This document shows positions 45,222 through 57,405 of a DNA stretch of 60,000 nt, piece by piece. Below the pieces are notes generated by a model. That model had not been told where the DNA came from. It saw only the letters and a list, made by a program, of their open reading frames with translations, and searched no databases. This DNA comes from Takakia lepidozioides. Lineage: Eukaryota > Streptophyta > Takakiopsida > Takakiales > Takakiaceae. Location of the stretch: NCBI GenBank assembly GCA_030704615.1, contig CM060732.1:44933053-44993052 (forward strand). Reading direction: 5' to 3'. How positions within the stretch are numbered: position 1 is the first letter of the stretch; the number at the start of each line of letters is the position of its first letter. The position numbers were made by a program, and so were the translations under genes.

Positions 45222-46184
45222 ATGGATAGCAAAGATTTTTGTAACGTCAAAAAGTTCAATGGCCACAACTTTCAGATATAGAAGTATCAAACGGAATCAG
45301 TCATGTCCGGTTGAGACTACATGGATATTGTCAAAGGTCTTGAACCGTTAGCAGAAGCAGCCGACGCAGTTGCTTAGCACCGCAAAGATATGCAGGCCAT
45401 AAGTGTTTTGACGCAGACGATTGATGATAAGCTTCTCATCCAATTGTTGAATTGCAGAACCTCAACTCAGATTTGGTCATGCTTGATTCTTATCCATGAG
45501 CAGAAGTCCACTGAGGACATTTATCATTTACAACAACAATTTTATGAGTGCAAGATGTCTCCAGGACAAGATATGGCTTCTTTCCTTGGTGAAGTAGACA
45601 CCATAGTCTGTCAACTTAAAGATCTAGATAGTGCTTTTGATGACAGCGCGGTCATGACCAAACTTATCTGCAATCTACCACCAGAATATGACAATCTCAT
45701 CACAGCTTGGGATAACATTACCGGGGAGCAACGCAATCTTGATAATCTTACTTTGAGGTTGCTAAAAGAAGAAACCAAGTTAAAGAGACCAAGGGAGCAG
45801 CAAACTTCTACGGACACCCGAGCATTCTATACCAAGCCAACTACGACCACAACTGTCAAGTCACAAACGCAGCAGCAACCAGTTGGAAGCAGTGGGAGTT
45901 TTCCTACTCAATGGCAACGACAACCGTCTGGATCTTATTCAAATCAGTGGAAACCTGCAACTGTTTCAAACAGTGGGAGTAATTGGCAACCGAACGTTGC
46001 ATGGAGAGGGCCACCTTCAACCCATACTGCTTGGCAGCCACTGCTCACCTACGAGCAACGTCAAGAAAGATCTATTATGACTGCAGAGCGCAAGAAGATT
46101 ACCTGTTGCAACAATTGTGGTAAGGAAGGTCAATGGGCCAGAGAATGCCCTGACCCGCCCAAACAATTTCAGAACATTGGTTAG
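45222..46184 (+). pseudogene. Copia Gag (UBN2-type) with defective zinc knuckle
   Basis: The reading starts at ATG 45222 (MDSKDFCNVKKFNGHNFQ) but soon meets an in-frame stop where a Trp codon is normal, plus others before 45390. The long frame 45390-46184 continues with the gag helix region (DDKLLIQLLNCRTSTQIWS, YHLQQQFYECKMSPGQDMAS) and a Gln/Ser-rich linker. It ends with a zinc knuckle, CNNCGKEGQWAREC, in which the His is replaced by Gln. The element's coat protein is therefore broken in two ways. Confidence 0.8.
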
Positions 46185-46552
46185 TCTTCACAGAGTACTA
46201 CCAGTCCAAGAGCATGGACCATAACTTGTTCTGGTGAGAGTCATCTCATTGACTGGTTTACAGACAGCGGTGCAACTCATCACATGACCTGCCGTAGAGA
46301 GTGGTTTACCAAGTTTACTCCTATAGCCGAAGGACAATGGCCCGTTGAGGTTGCTTTTGCAGATGGCTATGTCACAGGAGATAGTCAACAACAATGGCAC
46401 ATAAGAACGAGCTGTCTTAGTGGATGTTTTTTATTGTCCGGGACTATCTCTTCTCTATACTCTGAGCTATCTCTAAACCGGGTATTTCAGTTACCTATAC
46501 AAGCACAGATGTCTATTTTCATTAGCACAGTCAGATCGTTCTTAGTGGTTAT
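46185..46552 (+). pseudogene. Copia protease remnant
   Basis: The frame around 46250-46310 gives DWFTDSGATHHMTCRREWF, the Copia aspartic protease active site (DSGA). Downstream the frame decays and no further motif is clear. Confidence 0.65.
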
Positions 46553-47630
46553 TTGCATGGAGGTCTATGGAAACTCAACTTTGTTACCATTACTGCAACG
46601 ATGAGCCATCTTGTTACAGAAGTAGGAGTCCTTCCCAATTCTGACACTGTACAGAGTCTAAAGCTTTGGCATCATCGTCTAGGTCATCTTAATCATGGCA
46701 TGATAAAACAGATGGTCAATGAGCACTTATTAGAAGGGATTAAGATTACAGATCCAAGTTCCATCATAGAGGTTTGTCGTGGTTGTGTCTACGGCAAGCA
46801 GCATAGGACGTCGTTTCCTTTCAACATTTCTCGTACTAGAGTAGCCAAGCCTGGCATGCTTTTGAATAATGACATTTGTGGACCGATGCCCGTTCCTTCT
46901 CTTGGCAAATCTCGATACTATATCCTTTTCAAGGATGATCACTCCGGTTACCGCTTCATCTTCTTTGCTCAACACAAATCAGAGGCTCTTTCTTGTTTTA
47001 AGAGAGTAGTACGCCACACCTTCAGAGATACAGGAAACAAAGTCATTACCATACGGACTGACCGAGGAGGTGAATATATGAATCATGATTTTGCGCGCTT
47101 TTGTGAACAAGAAGGCATCATCCACGAATACACTGCAGTGTACAGCCCAGAGCAAAATGTTGTGTCTGAAAGGCATAATCGCACAATTGTTCAAGCCGCT
47201 CGGAGCATGCTTCACTCAGCCTCACTTCCAATTCATTTCTAGGCCGAAGCAATCGCTTGTGCAGTGCATATACTCAACAGAACAGGTACTAGAACACTCC
47301 CAAGAAAAATGCCTTATCAGGCTTGGTTTGGCATCAAAGCATCAGTGGCTCATATTCGAGTGTTTGGCTGTATAGCATTTGCACATATACAAAAAAGAAC
47401 GAAGACACAAGTTGGATGCTAAGAGCAAGAAGTGTTTGCTGGTTAGATATAGTGTTCACTGCAAAGCCTACCGTCTTTGGGATATCACAGACAAGAAAGT
47501 CATAGAGAGCCGCGATGTCTCATTTGATAAACATTCTTACGGTGACTCTGAGGAAGCAGATCATGACGAGGCTACATATGCTTGTTTGTTTCAGGATTTT
47601 CCTCCTAGTACCCATGTACAACCAGAGTGA
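46553..47630 (+). pseudogene. Copia GAG-pre-integrase and integrase
   Basis: The frame 46553-47242 has the pre-integrase zinc region (LWHHRLGHLNHG, CRGCVYGKQHRTSFP) and the integrase core: Asp in LNNDICGPMP, Asp in TIRTDRGGEYMN, Glu in SPEQNVVSERHNRTI. A stop at 47240 replaces a Trp codon. The frame then resumes (AEAIACAVHILNRTG, HIRVFGCIAFAHI) with one frameshift near 47375 before KLDAKSKKCLLVRYS. Confidence 0.8.
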
Positions 47631-48180
47631 CAGTACATACTCCTCCTGCAAGTCCTACGCATACCGCTCCTGCCCATATATTGCAGGTTCCTGCAACACC
47701 AATTGTGACATCTGATGATGTTGACACATTTGATCACACAACATCAGTACCAACGGCAATTCCTCCTTGTTCCAGAGTGCCTCCCACCAAATTCGGCAAT
47801 TGCAATATATCCAACTAATCGGAATAGTTATGCTTGCGTGCAGCAACTGTCGCTGCACTCCCATTACCACTAGAACCTGCTGATTATTGGACAACCATCA
47901 AAGGCTGCTTCACGGTCTTGGAATTTCGTAGCAGGAACCTACTCTATTGTTCTCTGACAACTAGAGTGCTATACGTCTAGCATACAATCCTGAATATCCT
48001 AAGAGGACAAAACATATGGACGTTGCATATCATGTCATCAGAGAAAATCAGGAGAAATGGGAGCTCAAAATTCTGTACGTCCCTACCAATTCACAGATCT
48101 CTGATTTATTCACGAAGGCACTTCCAGTACACACCTTCAAGCGTTTCAGAGATGTGTTGGGAAATTGTCATCAGTGAAAT
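47631..48180 (+). pseudogene. Deletion scar and RNase H end of the Copia element
   Basis: 47631-47900 is a Pro/Ser/Thr-rich linker-like stretch. From about 47945 the sequence jumps to the end of Copia RNase H, read across frames: SDN.SAIRLAYNPEY, then ENQEKWELKILYVPTNSQIS and DLFTKALPVHTFKRFRDVL. The ~800-codon RT and most of RNase H are gone. Confidence 0.75.
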
Positions 48181-48232
48181 TGAAAGTGGGAGATTACAGA
48201 TGTTATAGTTGAATCTCACTGAGTGGGAGTAT

Positions 48233-48509
48233 TGAGTATTGGGAACATCGAACTAGTTCTTGGGAACAGTGAGATTTGAACTATGCAATTGCCCGCCAAA
48301 AGTACTGTGACATATAGTGTGTGATGGTTTTCTGTGCGTATTGATTTTTAGTTGCAGAGTAGGAACAAGTTGTAGAGCAGGAACGCGTTGTATGACACTG
48401 TATGCAAAAAATGAAATGACAGTGGAATCTGAGAGCACTGAATGGTGATTGCATGTATGATCAGATATGAATATGTAGTGTAACAGCGTTCACTAAATAG
48501 TGAAAGTCA
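48233..48509 (+). repeat. Copia 3' LTR
   Basis: 277 bp, TG...CA. It matches the left LTR apart from the ~20-base length difference and scattered substitutions. Confidence 0.85.
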
Positions 48510-48534
48510 ATATCATCCCACATGGAAGGACAGA

Positions 48535-48895
48535 ATTTGGAGGTTCTAGAATGGAGAGAGGGAGGCTATTGTAGAGTTGCGGCAATGTCAGCCACCCTAT
48601 AGCCAGAAGAGAGTGGGTTTGGAAACGGCAACAGTCCATTTTGCCAAACATGTCCTACTGGCTGGAAATAGAGCCATCGAGTAGGGACTCTTTACTGGAT
48701 GGCTCTATTTCCATTTTTACTTTTTCAGTGACTTAGGGCACCAGCCTGCGTTCTAGAACCTTCACTCATTGCCGCACTCCATGTGGACCCCACATGCAAT
48801 AGCCACTTTAAAGATCGTGCAATAGCCATTTGGGGCTATACAAATAGCCAGCCTACAATAGCCACTTTAAAGGAGGTGCAAATAGCCAGCCTGAT
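48535..48895. mobile_element. Fold-back element with short direct repeats
   Basis: Nested inverted pairs: ggttctagaa (about 48542) with ttctagaacc (about 48752); gttgcggcaatg (about 48578) with cattgccgca (about 48768); and a perfect 16-bp hairpin, tggaaatagagccatc, at 48662-48713. 'aatagccactttaaag' then occurs twice as a direct repeat (48800 and 48857 regions). Confidence 0.6.
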
Positions 48896-49334
48896 TCAGA
48901 GATGTCTTGGCCCTTTGCTGCATTCAATTATGTTTTGAACGATTAAGGTACATATTTCCATGCATTTGTTGGTGTACAAGATTCACGTGGCGCTTAAAGA
49001 AAGAGTCACGCCCTTTGGGCTGGTGGTTACAGGAGAGGAGACGTTGCTTAGCCTTGGCATGGTGGACATACGAGGACGACCTTACAGGATTGAGGGAGAG
49101 AGGAGGATGGGACCTACTGCAAGCTTACTAAAGACTAAAGGATGGAAGATATAGCTTGCTTTCATTTTCAGAGAGAATGCGGTGGACCAGGCTGCTAGAT
49201 GATAGTGAAGTAGTGGACAAGAGTTAAAAGGAAGTTGCTAGTTTACAGTATGGTAGTAGATGAGCTGTACATATAAAACAAACATACTTGTAATTTCCAT
49301 CTCCTTGTAAGTGGTTTGTTTCCGTACAGCCACA

Positions 49335-52300
49335 ATGGATTTAGTCCGTAAGCTATCAGGTGCAAGCTTGGCTCCGACACCCGAAGTGCTGGAAATGCAG
49401 ATCGATTTCGAGGTGGAAGAAGAACAGGTAAATCATTACATAACGTTGTTATTAGAATGTCAATTGTTGGCAGATTTCAGACTGTCTATTTCCAAGTTAT
49501 TGGCCAGAAACCTAAGAGAAGATTCAAAAGGTTTCAATTCAATTCTCCCATTAAATCTTTCTGGCCATGGGGATGAGTTATCCGACAATCCAATTATGGA
49601 GAACACCTGGGCTGACCCAAAAGCCAAAGAAAGGAAAAATAGAGAGTTTAAAAGTCCAGTACACTGGCGCCCAATAGAGATCTTACAAGAAGTAAGAAAA
49701 GGAGTCATAAACTCTTTCAGCATATTTTCCTCAGAAAATGTCGTGGTCTTACAAGAATTCGAAAACGAATCAGGGAGCTGGATGCGAGGAGCTAAAGGTT
49801 CAGGAAAACTTCTTTCAGTTTTGTGACCCAACAAGAACCCAAACACAATCAGTGAGATGGATGCGAGGAGCTCAAGCTTAAGTACTATTGACTGTCGACA
49901 CTCCTGGCAATATATTTGGAGTGGCTACCAAATCCTTGCAGTCAATCATCGGCACTGTATTAAAAGAGAGATTTATTTCACACTGGAGCGATGCAGCCTA
50001 GAGTTACCTCTCGTTGTAGGTCTACTAAATACTTCATATAGCGATAATTACCTCCAGGTTGATTAATTTTGGGATCTAGAAGTTCTTAGCATATTGTGCT
50101 TGAGTGCAGGTGTTGAAAGGAGTATTATTGATATATTCAGATAAGCTCAATGAAGCTGAAGAGTATTTCGATACGTTGAGGACAGGACATGCTCGCTTCA
50201 GCCTTCATCATGCTGAAGTAGCAACTTTTGTGGCTCTCATGTCCTTTGACGAGGACGACCTGGGCTTTGCTACGTCACTACTCGTAGAGACTGAGAAGCT
50301 GGCTGCTGAACAAGAACAGAAGTAAGTATGTGCATAAGTTCCCAAACGATAATTTTTTTGATTGAGTTCGAGACCACATTTGCAGTCCTTGGTAAGTTAA
50401 ATACGTGGACGTACTTGAGGAAGATTGCCTAACATTTGCGGGCCGAGAAGAAAACTGAAAGTTACGGTGGAAATGGCCAGCATGCATGGGATGATGAGCG
50501 TTACGCGAATGCACGGTCAAAACACACACCCTCCTGAATCACCTTTCTATTTTCGTCCAGAACAGACCTTACTGTAAGTTTGTAATTGCCAGTCATTCGG
50601 AACGGATTAACGCTGACCTCGTAACTTTGGCGGAGCTTTGGGGACCTTACAATAATCTAGAGTGTTAATTGTTTTCTCTCTTAACATCTCCGTCAAGCCT
50701 AGCATACTTAGAAGAGATCAGCCCTAGAACCAGTTGTCGGTCTGCAATGAGCCTTGTGAGAACAGCTCAAATTGTCGAATGCGAGTGCAGATTTCGCACT
50801 CACAGCAATGTCAAGAAAGTGGGTGAGACTGTCTCCAACATGAAATTGTGGGCACTTGGGAAGGCAGCCGCAGCCCTTAAGAAAACCGGGAACGAAAGTG
50901 TTGCAGCATTGGGTGAAAAAATAATGCCTAAGGAAGAAGATCTTGAGGCGAAGATGGTTAGCACCCGTGAAGAAATGAATCGGGATCACAAGATAAGGAG
51001 AATTCGACTATGGTCCCTTTACGTTCAGTCTGAGTGCTTCCTCATCATTGCTCTTCTTAACGTAATTTTCCCCGACCCGCATAAGCAACATAATTAAATC
51101 TATACAAGTTTGACTTTACGTGATTTTATTGAAGTTTGCATGAGAGGAACGCACGCACAGTGACCTGACAAGAGCCTGACAAGCGGCTGTGTAGCTGCAC
51201 GCATCCATCAACATGCTTGTTTTTTGGAGCAATGTTACATCCGGCAAATACCTTGTAGTTCCTAATGAAGGTTGAATCCTGGGTTGACAAACTCCAACTA
51301 CTCAATGATCAATAGAGAACTACAATACAGATGAATATTGCTTCCAAAAGATGTGGACAAGAACAATTCCAGAAAAACCATGACTAAGTACCGAGACTCG
51401 GTTCATGGCAGATTGTAGCAGCCGGAGAGAGCTGGAGTTCCACGGTGAAGGTGGGATATAATTTGAAGAGGGCATGGACTATCTACAAGCATGGCACAAA
51501 GAAGCTGCAACAACTTCATCAAGAATGGGTGGCCATGGGTGGCAGTCTGCAGGGCGAGTTGAGTGGCAACCTCGCATTCAACTATGACAGTGACGACGAA
51601 GATCAAGAGCAGAAGAAAGACGTGGTAATTAATTTGGTTTTTCTTCCCACACTTTGTCGAAGACCTAAAGCTTAGCTGTCTGTTTCTCTACTATAATCAT
51701 TGGTAGTCGTGCCAATGTGATGGAACTTGTGATGGGCCAACTAATAATATCCATTGAGCCTTGAGGCACAAATCTCGTATCTTGAACTCATCTTGAAGTA
51801 GTTCTCGACTTGTTAGACTACCATGTCTGGCCGTCGTGACCCTGAAAGATTTCGTTCTTTCTTCCCATGCCCTTTTTCCCTCTCTGTCTCAATGCACAAC
51901 AAACAAGTTTGACTCGTGACATGATGGCTGTGAATTGCAGACCCAGGTTGGGTCCACAACTGGGTCTACATCCGAGTCTAGCCCGCGATCATCAACTGAG
52001 GGATGGGAGACGAGGCAGCGACGGGCCTCAGATCCAGAAATGGTAGAGCTTGGTAAGCAATAAGGTTGCAGCATGTCAGACTATGTGGTTGCATTAAGCG
52101 AGAATACCGTTTTGAAGTGTAAGGATGTTTGCTTTTAAAAATTTCAGAACCTTCACATTCTTGAGGTACCGGCTGATGCCTGCCCTCTCAGAACGAAGTC
52201 TTCGAAGTTATCGCTTTCAGCCAGTTGAACTTTTCTTGCTCATTGAACAATCTTCATCATCTCTGTGTTTTGATAATACAGGGGCTCTTGCTGCCAGTGG

Positions 52301-55300
52301 CCATCTGAAGAACTTAGAAGGTGACATCAAAGAAGACCAGGAGCTAGCTTCTCTCAGAATTGGTTTGGAGTGTGGAATTGGGTCATTCAACTTGATTGTC
52401 TCACTGATCCCGTCAATTTACCATAAAGCTCTTGAGCTGATGGGCGTGCCGGGAGACAGAGCGAAAGGCATCGTTCTTTTGCAAAAGGCTGCTACCACGC
52501 ACCATGTCAGATCTCCCCTTGCTTCTTTGATGCTTCTTCAGTGTGAGTTGTAACCATTCAAATGTACACTCTAGGCAACAGTTCATTACAAATGTGAACT
52601 GTGGACATCAAAGAATGAGATCCATCATCCCACCTTATCCAGTTCCCGTACATCTTAATTAGAAGAAAGAAATTCTTCACCATGTGAAATTCAAGACCGT
52701 GAATCTGAATGTGGGTGGTGAGAATGAGGCTCCAGAGATGTACATCAGCTGGTAGATACCGCAACCTTGCGGACATGAACCCTGCTGCATATGAACTCGT
52801 AAAGTTCGAGCCAGCAGTGTGCCACTCCACTAAACTGAGCTTCACTGTTGGCTGTGATTACTGGTCATTTTTTTTATGAGAAAGATAACACCACATATAA
52901 ACCAACAGTCAAAGAATCTTGAATGTCTAAATCCAAAATACACTCTCATCTGGAATTGCATACTAACCTTCAATACCAAAATGTGGAGCAGACCACACAG
53001 TCATTATGGGCTTGTTGCCTCGTACACGTAATCACGTGGAAAGCGCTGAGATACTTATTGAAAGCATGGCGCCTACTTGGAAAGGTGGTTCTATCTTCCG
53101 AATTTTGCAATCGAGGTTAGCACGCTATGAAGGCAGATTGCATGAGGCCACTGAAATCATTTCAACCACCCCTCCAAATGCAGGCAGCCCCTTTGATTCC
53201 AATATGCGGGGTTGCAATCTGCGCCTCAAGAACCTTATGCTGGAGGAGCTTGGATGGTGCCTGATGATGCAGGGTGAATTTGCTCAGGCAGCTCAATGTT
53301 TTGATGCACTATTAAAGGTGGGTCCATGTCCTTGTGAAGCTTCATTTGGATAAGCAGAATGTCTTATCCACTTCTGGAGATAATTGTGGGAGTCTTCCAT
53401 TAATGCCGTCTGTAGCTCAGCTGGATAGTGCATTGAGCACCACCCAGGTGAAATTCTGGGCTCAAATCAGACTGCTACCGCGTCGGGTGTGGACCTCATA
53501 AAGAGGACTCCTCCCCTAGGAAGGGTAAATTATAGTGTCTCTTCATCCCCAAAGGAAGGTGTGCACCGGAAGATGGATACTTTGAACCCTGCTGTACATC
53601 ACCTAGCCTTTAGGCAGACAAAAACACCCCCCCATGGGGCTACCTGCTCTAGTGTTGAGTATAATCTTCCCTGGGGCTGTCTCCCATCAGTAACTGTAGC
53701 TCCCCGGGAATTTAATGTGCTTAGAAAGCAGGTTACAAACCACCGGAATCTCATTTGATTTAGTGCTAATTACGGTGGCTAGGGTGACGGTGGATACACA
53801 GGAGACGGTCTGGTTCAAGCCTTTTTATGGGTGCCTGAAATCGGCATGCCTGTGGGAGACATGCAACGATTACCACCGGATGGAGGCTGCTCGGATATTA
53901 AGGGATATGACTGTTCTTTTGGGTGGCAAAAAGGAAAAGTTCACACCCATGGAGCAATACGCCACCCGCATTTCCAATGAGCTCATAAATAATGGTCAGG
54001 TAGGAAAATTCATGTCCCCATTTTATTTGTTAGCAAGGAAATGTGTTTTTTGATGTTCTGGATACTTCACAATGTGTCCATTGGATCACTGATGATCTTC
54101 AATTACGTGGACTCGGGTCGCACTGCGAAAAGGTCGCATGGTGTCCCTTGGAGAGGTGCCCACTATACATATATAATTTTATTTCTCAGTTTGTCTCTCT
54201 CTCCATTGCCTCTGACGACAGTGCTAACACAACCACATGTATTTCCAACTGCAGAGGGCCAATAGAGCTAGATCTCCTTCTTTTCTCTCCTCCAATGTTT
54301 GGCTGAATATTTGTTGGTGTGATGTCTCCCTCTTGGCCCATACAGGCCCCATTGCACCCGGCATTGGAGTTGGTGGCAGTGTACAATGGATTCCAACATA
54401 TGGACAGGCGAACACTCGAGAGGCACCTGACACACCTTCAGGGAGATCTACAATCTAGAACTGCAAGAAGAGCCTTTGATTCTATAATAATTCCAGTCCC
54501 TGAGGTAGGTTTTGGACTCTATCTTTCCTTCATACATTCTCCATTGGAAAATCCGCGGTTTGGCACAAGACGAGTTAGTTAACTTGGTTGAAATTCTAGA
54601 GATAAAAAATGACTGAATGAAGAATTCGATCAACTGTAGCAAATGAAGTACTTGACATATGTTCTTGGTACCGTCCAGGACATCGTTAGAAATGTTGGAG
54701 ATCACCCAGCTGCAGAACCCCTGAGCTTTAATACTCTTAATCTAGAAGGTGGACAGGGGAGTAGTAATCCACACCGTGCAAGTCTACCGAACCCCATGAG
54801 TCAAGTTGGACAGGGGAGTATAAATCTGCACCGTGCAAGTCAACCAAACCCCATGAGTCAAGGTGAACGAGGAAGCTCCTCATCTCCAGACATCGTCACA
54901 TACAAGCACACCTGGACCACGACCAGCCAACTCACTTGCAGGTTTGTCATGTTCACTTTGAATTGGCAATAATTATATACTTCATTGCTCATGGGCTCAA
55001 ACGTGGACAGATGCAGCCAGGAAAAAGACACAGATGAACCAGCATTACAGATGAACCTTGTGGACATCTTTCTAACGGGCATCTGTATGATGATCTTTTC
55101 TCTGGGAACGGTGTGAAGTTGTCTAATTGTTAGCAATGAGAACAAGAGACTCCGGTGATGGCCCAATGTCAAATTATCACATTGAGAGCCTAGTGAACTG
55201 AACTCACATCTGTTCAAAAAAGATGAAAGTGATGGCACTAGTGAACAAGTGTCAAATTCAGATTTAACAGAGATGGGCAGACCCTGATCATGGAGGGACA

Positions 55301-56185
55301 AGCCAAAAGAAAGTGACACTAGAAGAGATAAAATATGGAATGCCAGCAAAGAAAGTGGAAGTTTGAATATACAGAGTTGTCCCTGCGGAGTCCAAGTGCT
55401 ATATATCAGAGTTCCTCGATAATTTCTCTTCAGTAAGGACAGTAGTGTGACGTAGACCTCAACTGTCACCGTCTTAAGGATAGCTGTAGAATTAGCTGTG
55501 CCGGTTTAAAACCATTGAGATAGTAATTTATATTACAATTTTGCATCATGCCACCATGCACTAATTTGCACCTCATCTGAATGTTTGAAGCAGATACTTG
55601 TTGGCACTATGTCTCAGTAACATTGGTGCTAAAAAGCCAGCTGAGGAGCACTTGCGCTACGTCATTGCTAATTCAGAGGCTCCTGGTGGGAGGACCCCTC
55701 TCCCAGACTGTCCTACTGGGTGAGCCCACTTTGACACACTGTCACTCAATCTTCATCTCCCATTTCTAGCCCTATCTCCATATGAAGTTGGAATATATGA
55801 TATACTTGAGAGTGCATGGAGGCAACATCAAGCAAACTTACTTCTCCACTTCACAATATCTTAAAAGCCATGCTTTGAGCACCGTCTTTCAATTGCACTG
55901 AGGAAATATTCCCCAAAACACGGTTTAAAAAAGTATTGGCTTTCACTAATGTCAAAATGACTGTATGCCTCGGTATTTCAGTATGAGCCTGTGTTTCATA
56001 CCTGTTGTGTTGGCAGGAACGTGGTTCCATACAGCTACTATGAGCTAGGCTCATTGTTGCTAGAGAGCGATGCACCGCGGCAGGAGGGGCTGGTCCTTCT
56101 AGAAGAATGTGTTGCATTCCCCCCCCACGAGTTTCAAGCACGGCTGAAGTTTGTGGTTGGGGAGTACCTTCGAAGACGCCATTGA
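49335..56185 (+). CDS. TTC39/IML2-like tetratricopeptide protein, 12 exons, complete
   Basis: Exons by splice sites and phase: 49335-49427, 50110-50321, 50791-51061, 51412-51624, 51941-52052, 52282-52542, 53001-53317, 53802-53999, 54346-54504, 54679-54941, 55618-55719, 56017-56185; about 789 codons with no stop. The family mark is GIGSFNLIVSLIPSIYHKAL plus GVPGDRAKGIVLLQKA in exon 6, the conserved IML2/TTC39 segment. TPR-like helices follow: WKGGSIFRILQSRLARYEGR, LEELGWCLMMQGEFAQAAQC and SYYELGSLLLESDAPRQEGL. Yeast Iml2 has been linked to lipid-droplet and inclusion clearance; the plant role is unknown. Ser/Asp-rich insertions lie in exons 4-5, and exon 10 has a 19-codon tandem duplication. 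Exon 1 and the 3' end of exon 4 (51621 or 51624) are the least certain boundaries. Confidence 0.85.
53406..53720 (+). repeat. tRNA-derived SINE in TTC39-like intron 7
   Basis: 'tgtagctcagctggatagtg' (A box) at 53410 and 'ggctcaaatc' (B box) at 53459 resemble the first 70 bases of a tRNA. A SINE body of about 240 bp follows, containing CCC/GGG-rich segments. It is in sense orientation. Confidence 0.65.
54751..54864 (+). repeat. 57-bp coding tandem repeat in TTC39-like exon 10
   Basis: Units 54751-54807 and 54808-54864 encode GQGSSNPHRASLPNPMSQV and GQGSINLHRASQPNPMSQG. The frame is kept. Confidence 0.9.
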
Positions 56186-57405
56186 TCTGTGTGGTCCCTA
56201 GCTCTGAATAACCACTAATTTGCTGATATCAATGCAACTTTGCACCGTGGATTAAACTCAGTTGAGCCAACACGAAAACTATAAAGCTTAACCCGATCCA
56301 TGTTCAATACCTTCACATGCTTGCCTACGAATCGGAATGATATCGCATAGCATGTCCAAATAGGGTACTTCTTACTCATGACATATACACTGGGAGGAGA
56401 GGTGGGTGGGAAGGGTAGAGTACACATGTAGTCAATGGACATTAAAAACCCTTTGCAACTCTCTCTCGCCTTACAAAGCTCAGAAATCGCCCATCCATCA
56501 CAAACAACATACGAACTCATGAAACTTATTCGAGTACTCTAGTGCGGATCTCAACAGTAGCACTGAGCTCACGATCGAACCACGCGGATCAAGTTGCCCA
56601 CCATCTCTCCCTATGCAACCAAATGATACCTGCCACACTCCAGACACACTCCAGACACAGTTTATACAATCAAAGATTTATATTTCATTACTACTGAAGG
56701 GTCCATCTTTCGCACAGCCCTATTGTTGACCTGAATTTCTCCTAGAGCGTTTGGTTGCACAAGGACTCATGGTGACACTTCCCCAAGAGGACTTTCACAA
56801 GAGGAAAGACGATGAGTACCCTAGCTTCAACCTACAACCATACAAGCAATTTAGAAACAGAGACAAAAATAGGGTTCACACTTCATAGTGGAGAGACACT
56901 ATTCATTCAAGAGCCTGCATAACTTAAATACACAAAGGGCTCACAAATCCCAGGTGTTTCCCTTTAACAGAAACCAAAGATATAATTTTTTTTTTTTAAA
57001 ACACAACCCTCATCGAAAGTAAGTCCGAGCCACTCCGATCAGACAACCTTGAATTCCAGTAGTGTGCATAGTGCAGGATAGAAAGTCAGTTCATGCCTTC
57101 AGAACAAAAGGCCGGAATAGGATGGACAATATGTGAAGAACAATCGAATGTGTAAATGACAAGTTGGGAATAAGAAACTGGCATGGCCTGAGAGCAAATT
57201 GTGGACAGGGATGGAAAAGGAAGAGTAGAAGGAACGTATCATTTTTTATTATGGCGCCGAACTAGCCAAACGTGTAGATTGATTAGGGTATAGTCTCATG
57301 GACGAACCCTAAGCAATTTTCGGCCCTCGCTCACCAAAATTCATTCCCTTCAAAGACTCCCAGTAATAAGTATCTCGCCAACTAGAGAAACCCTAATTCT
57401 CAGTC
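56186..57405. other. Intergenic region between TTC39-like and TRM2-like genes
   Basis: No gene. It must hold the polyadenylation site of the upstream gene and the promoter of the downstream gene. A T-rich run lies at 56984-56996. No TATA box is evident within 100 bp of 57406. Confidence 0.5.

Larger units (their letters stand above)
44787..48509 (+). mobile_element. Ty1/Copia retrotransposon lacking reverse transcriptase
   Basis: Direct LTRs at 44787-45082 and 48233-48509 start TG and end CA. Inside, in Copia order, are gag, protease, GAG-pre-integrase, integrase and only the end of RNase H. A purine tract (gagtgggag, 48221-48229) precedes the right LTR. No target duplication is obvious. The reverse transcriptase is missing, so the copy is non-autonomous or dead. 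Confidence 0.9.

Noticed and set aside
49428-50109. 171-codon plus frame spanning TTC39-like exon 1 and intron 1
   Set aside because: After 49427 it has no family likeness, and a good GT donor lies there that joins in phase to 50110.
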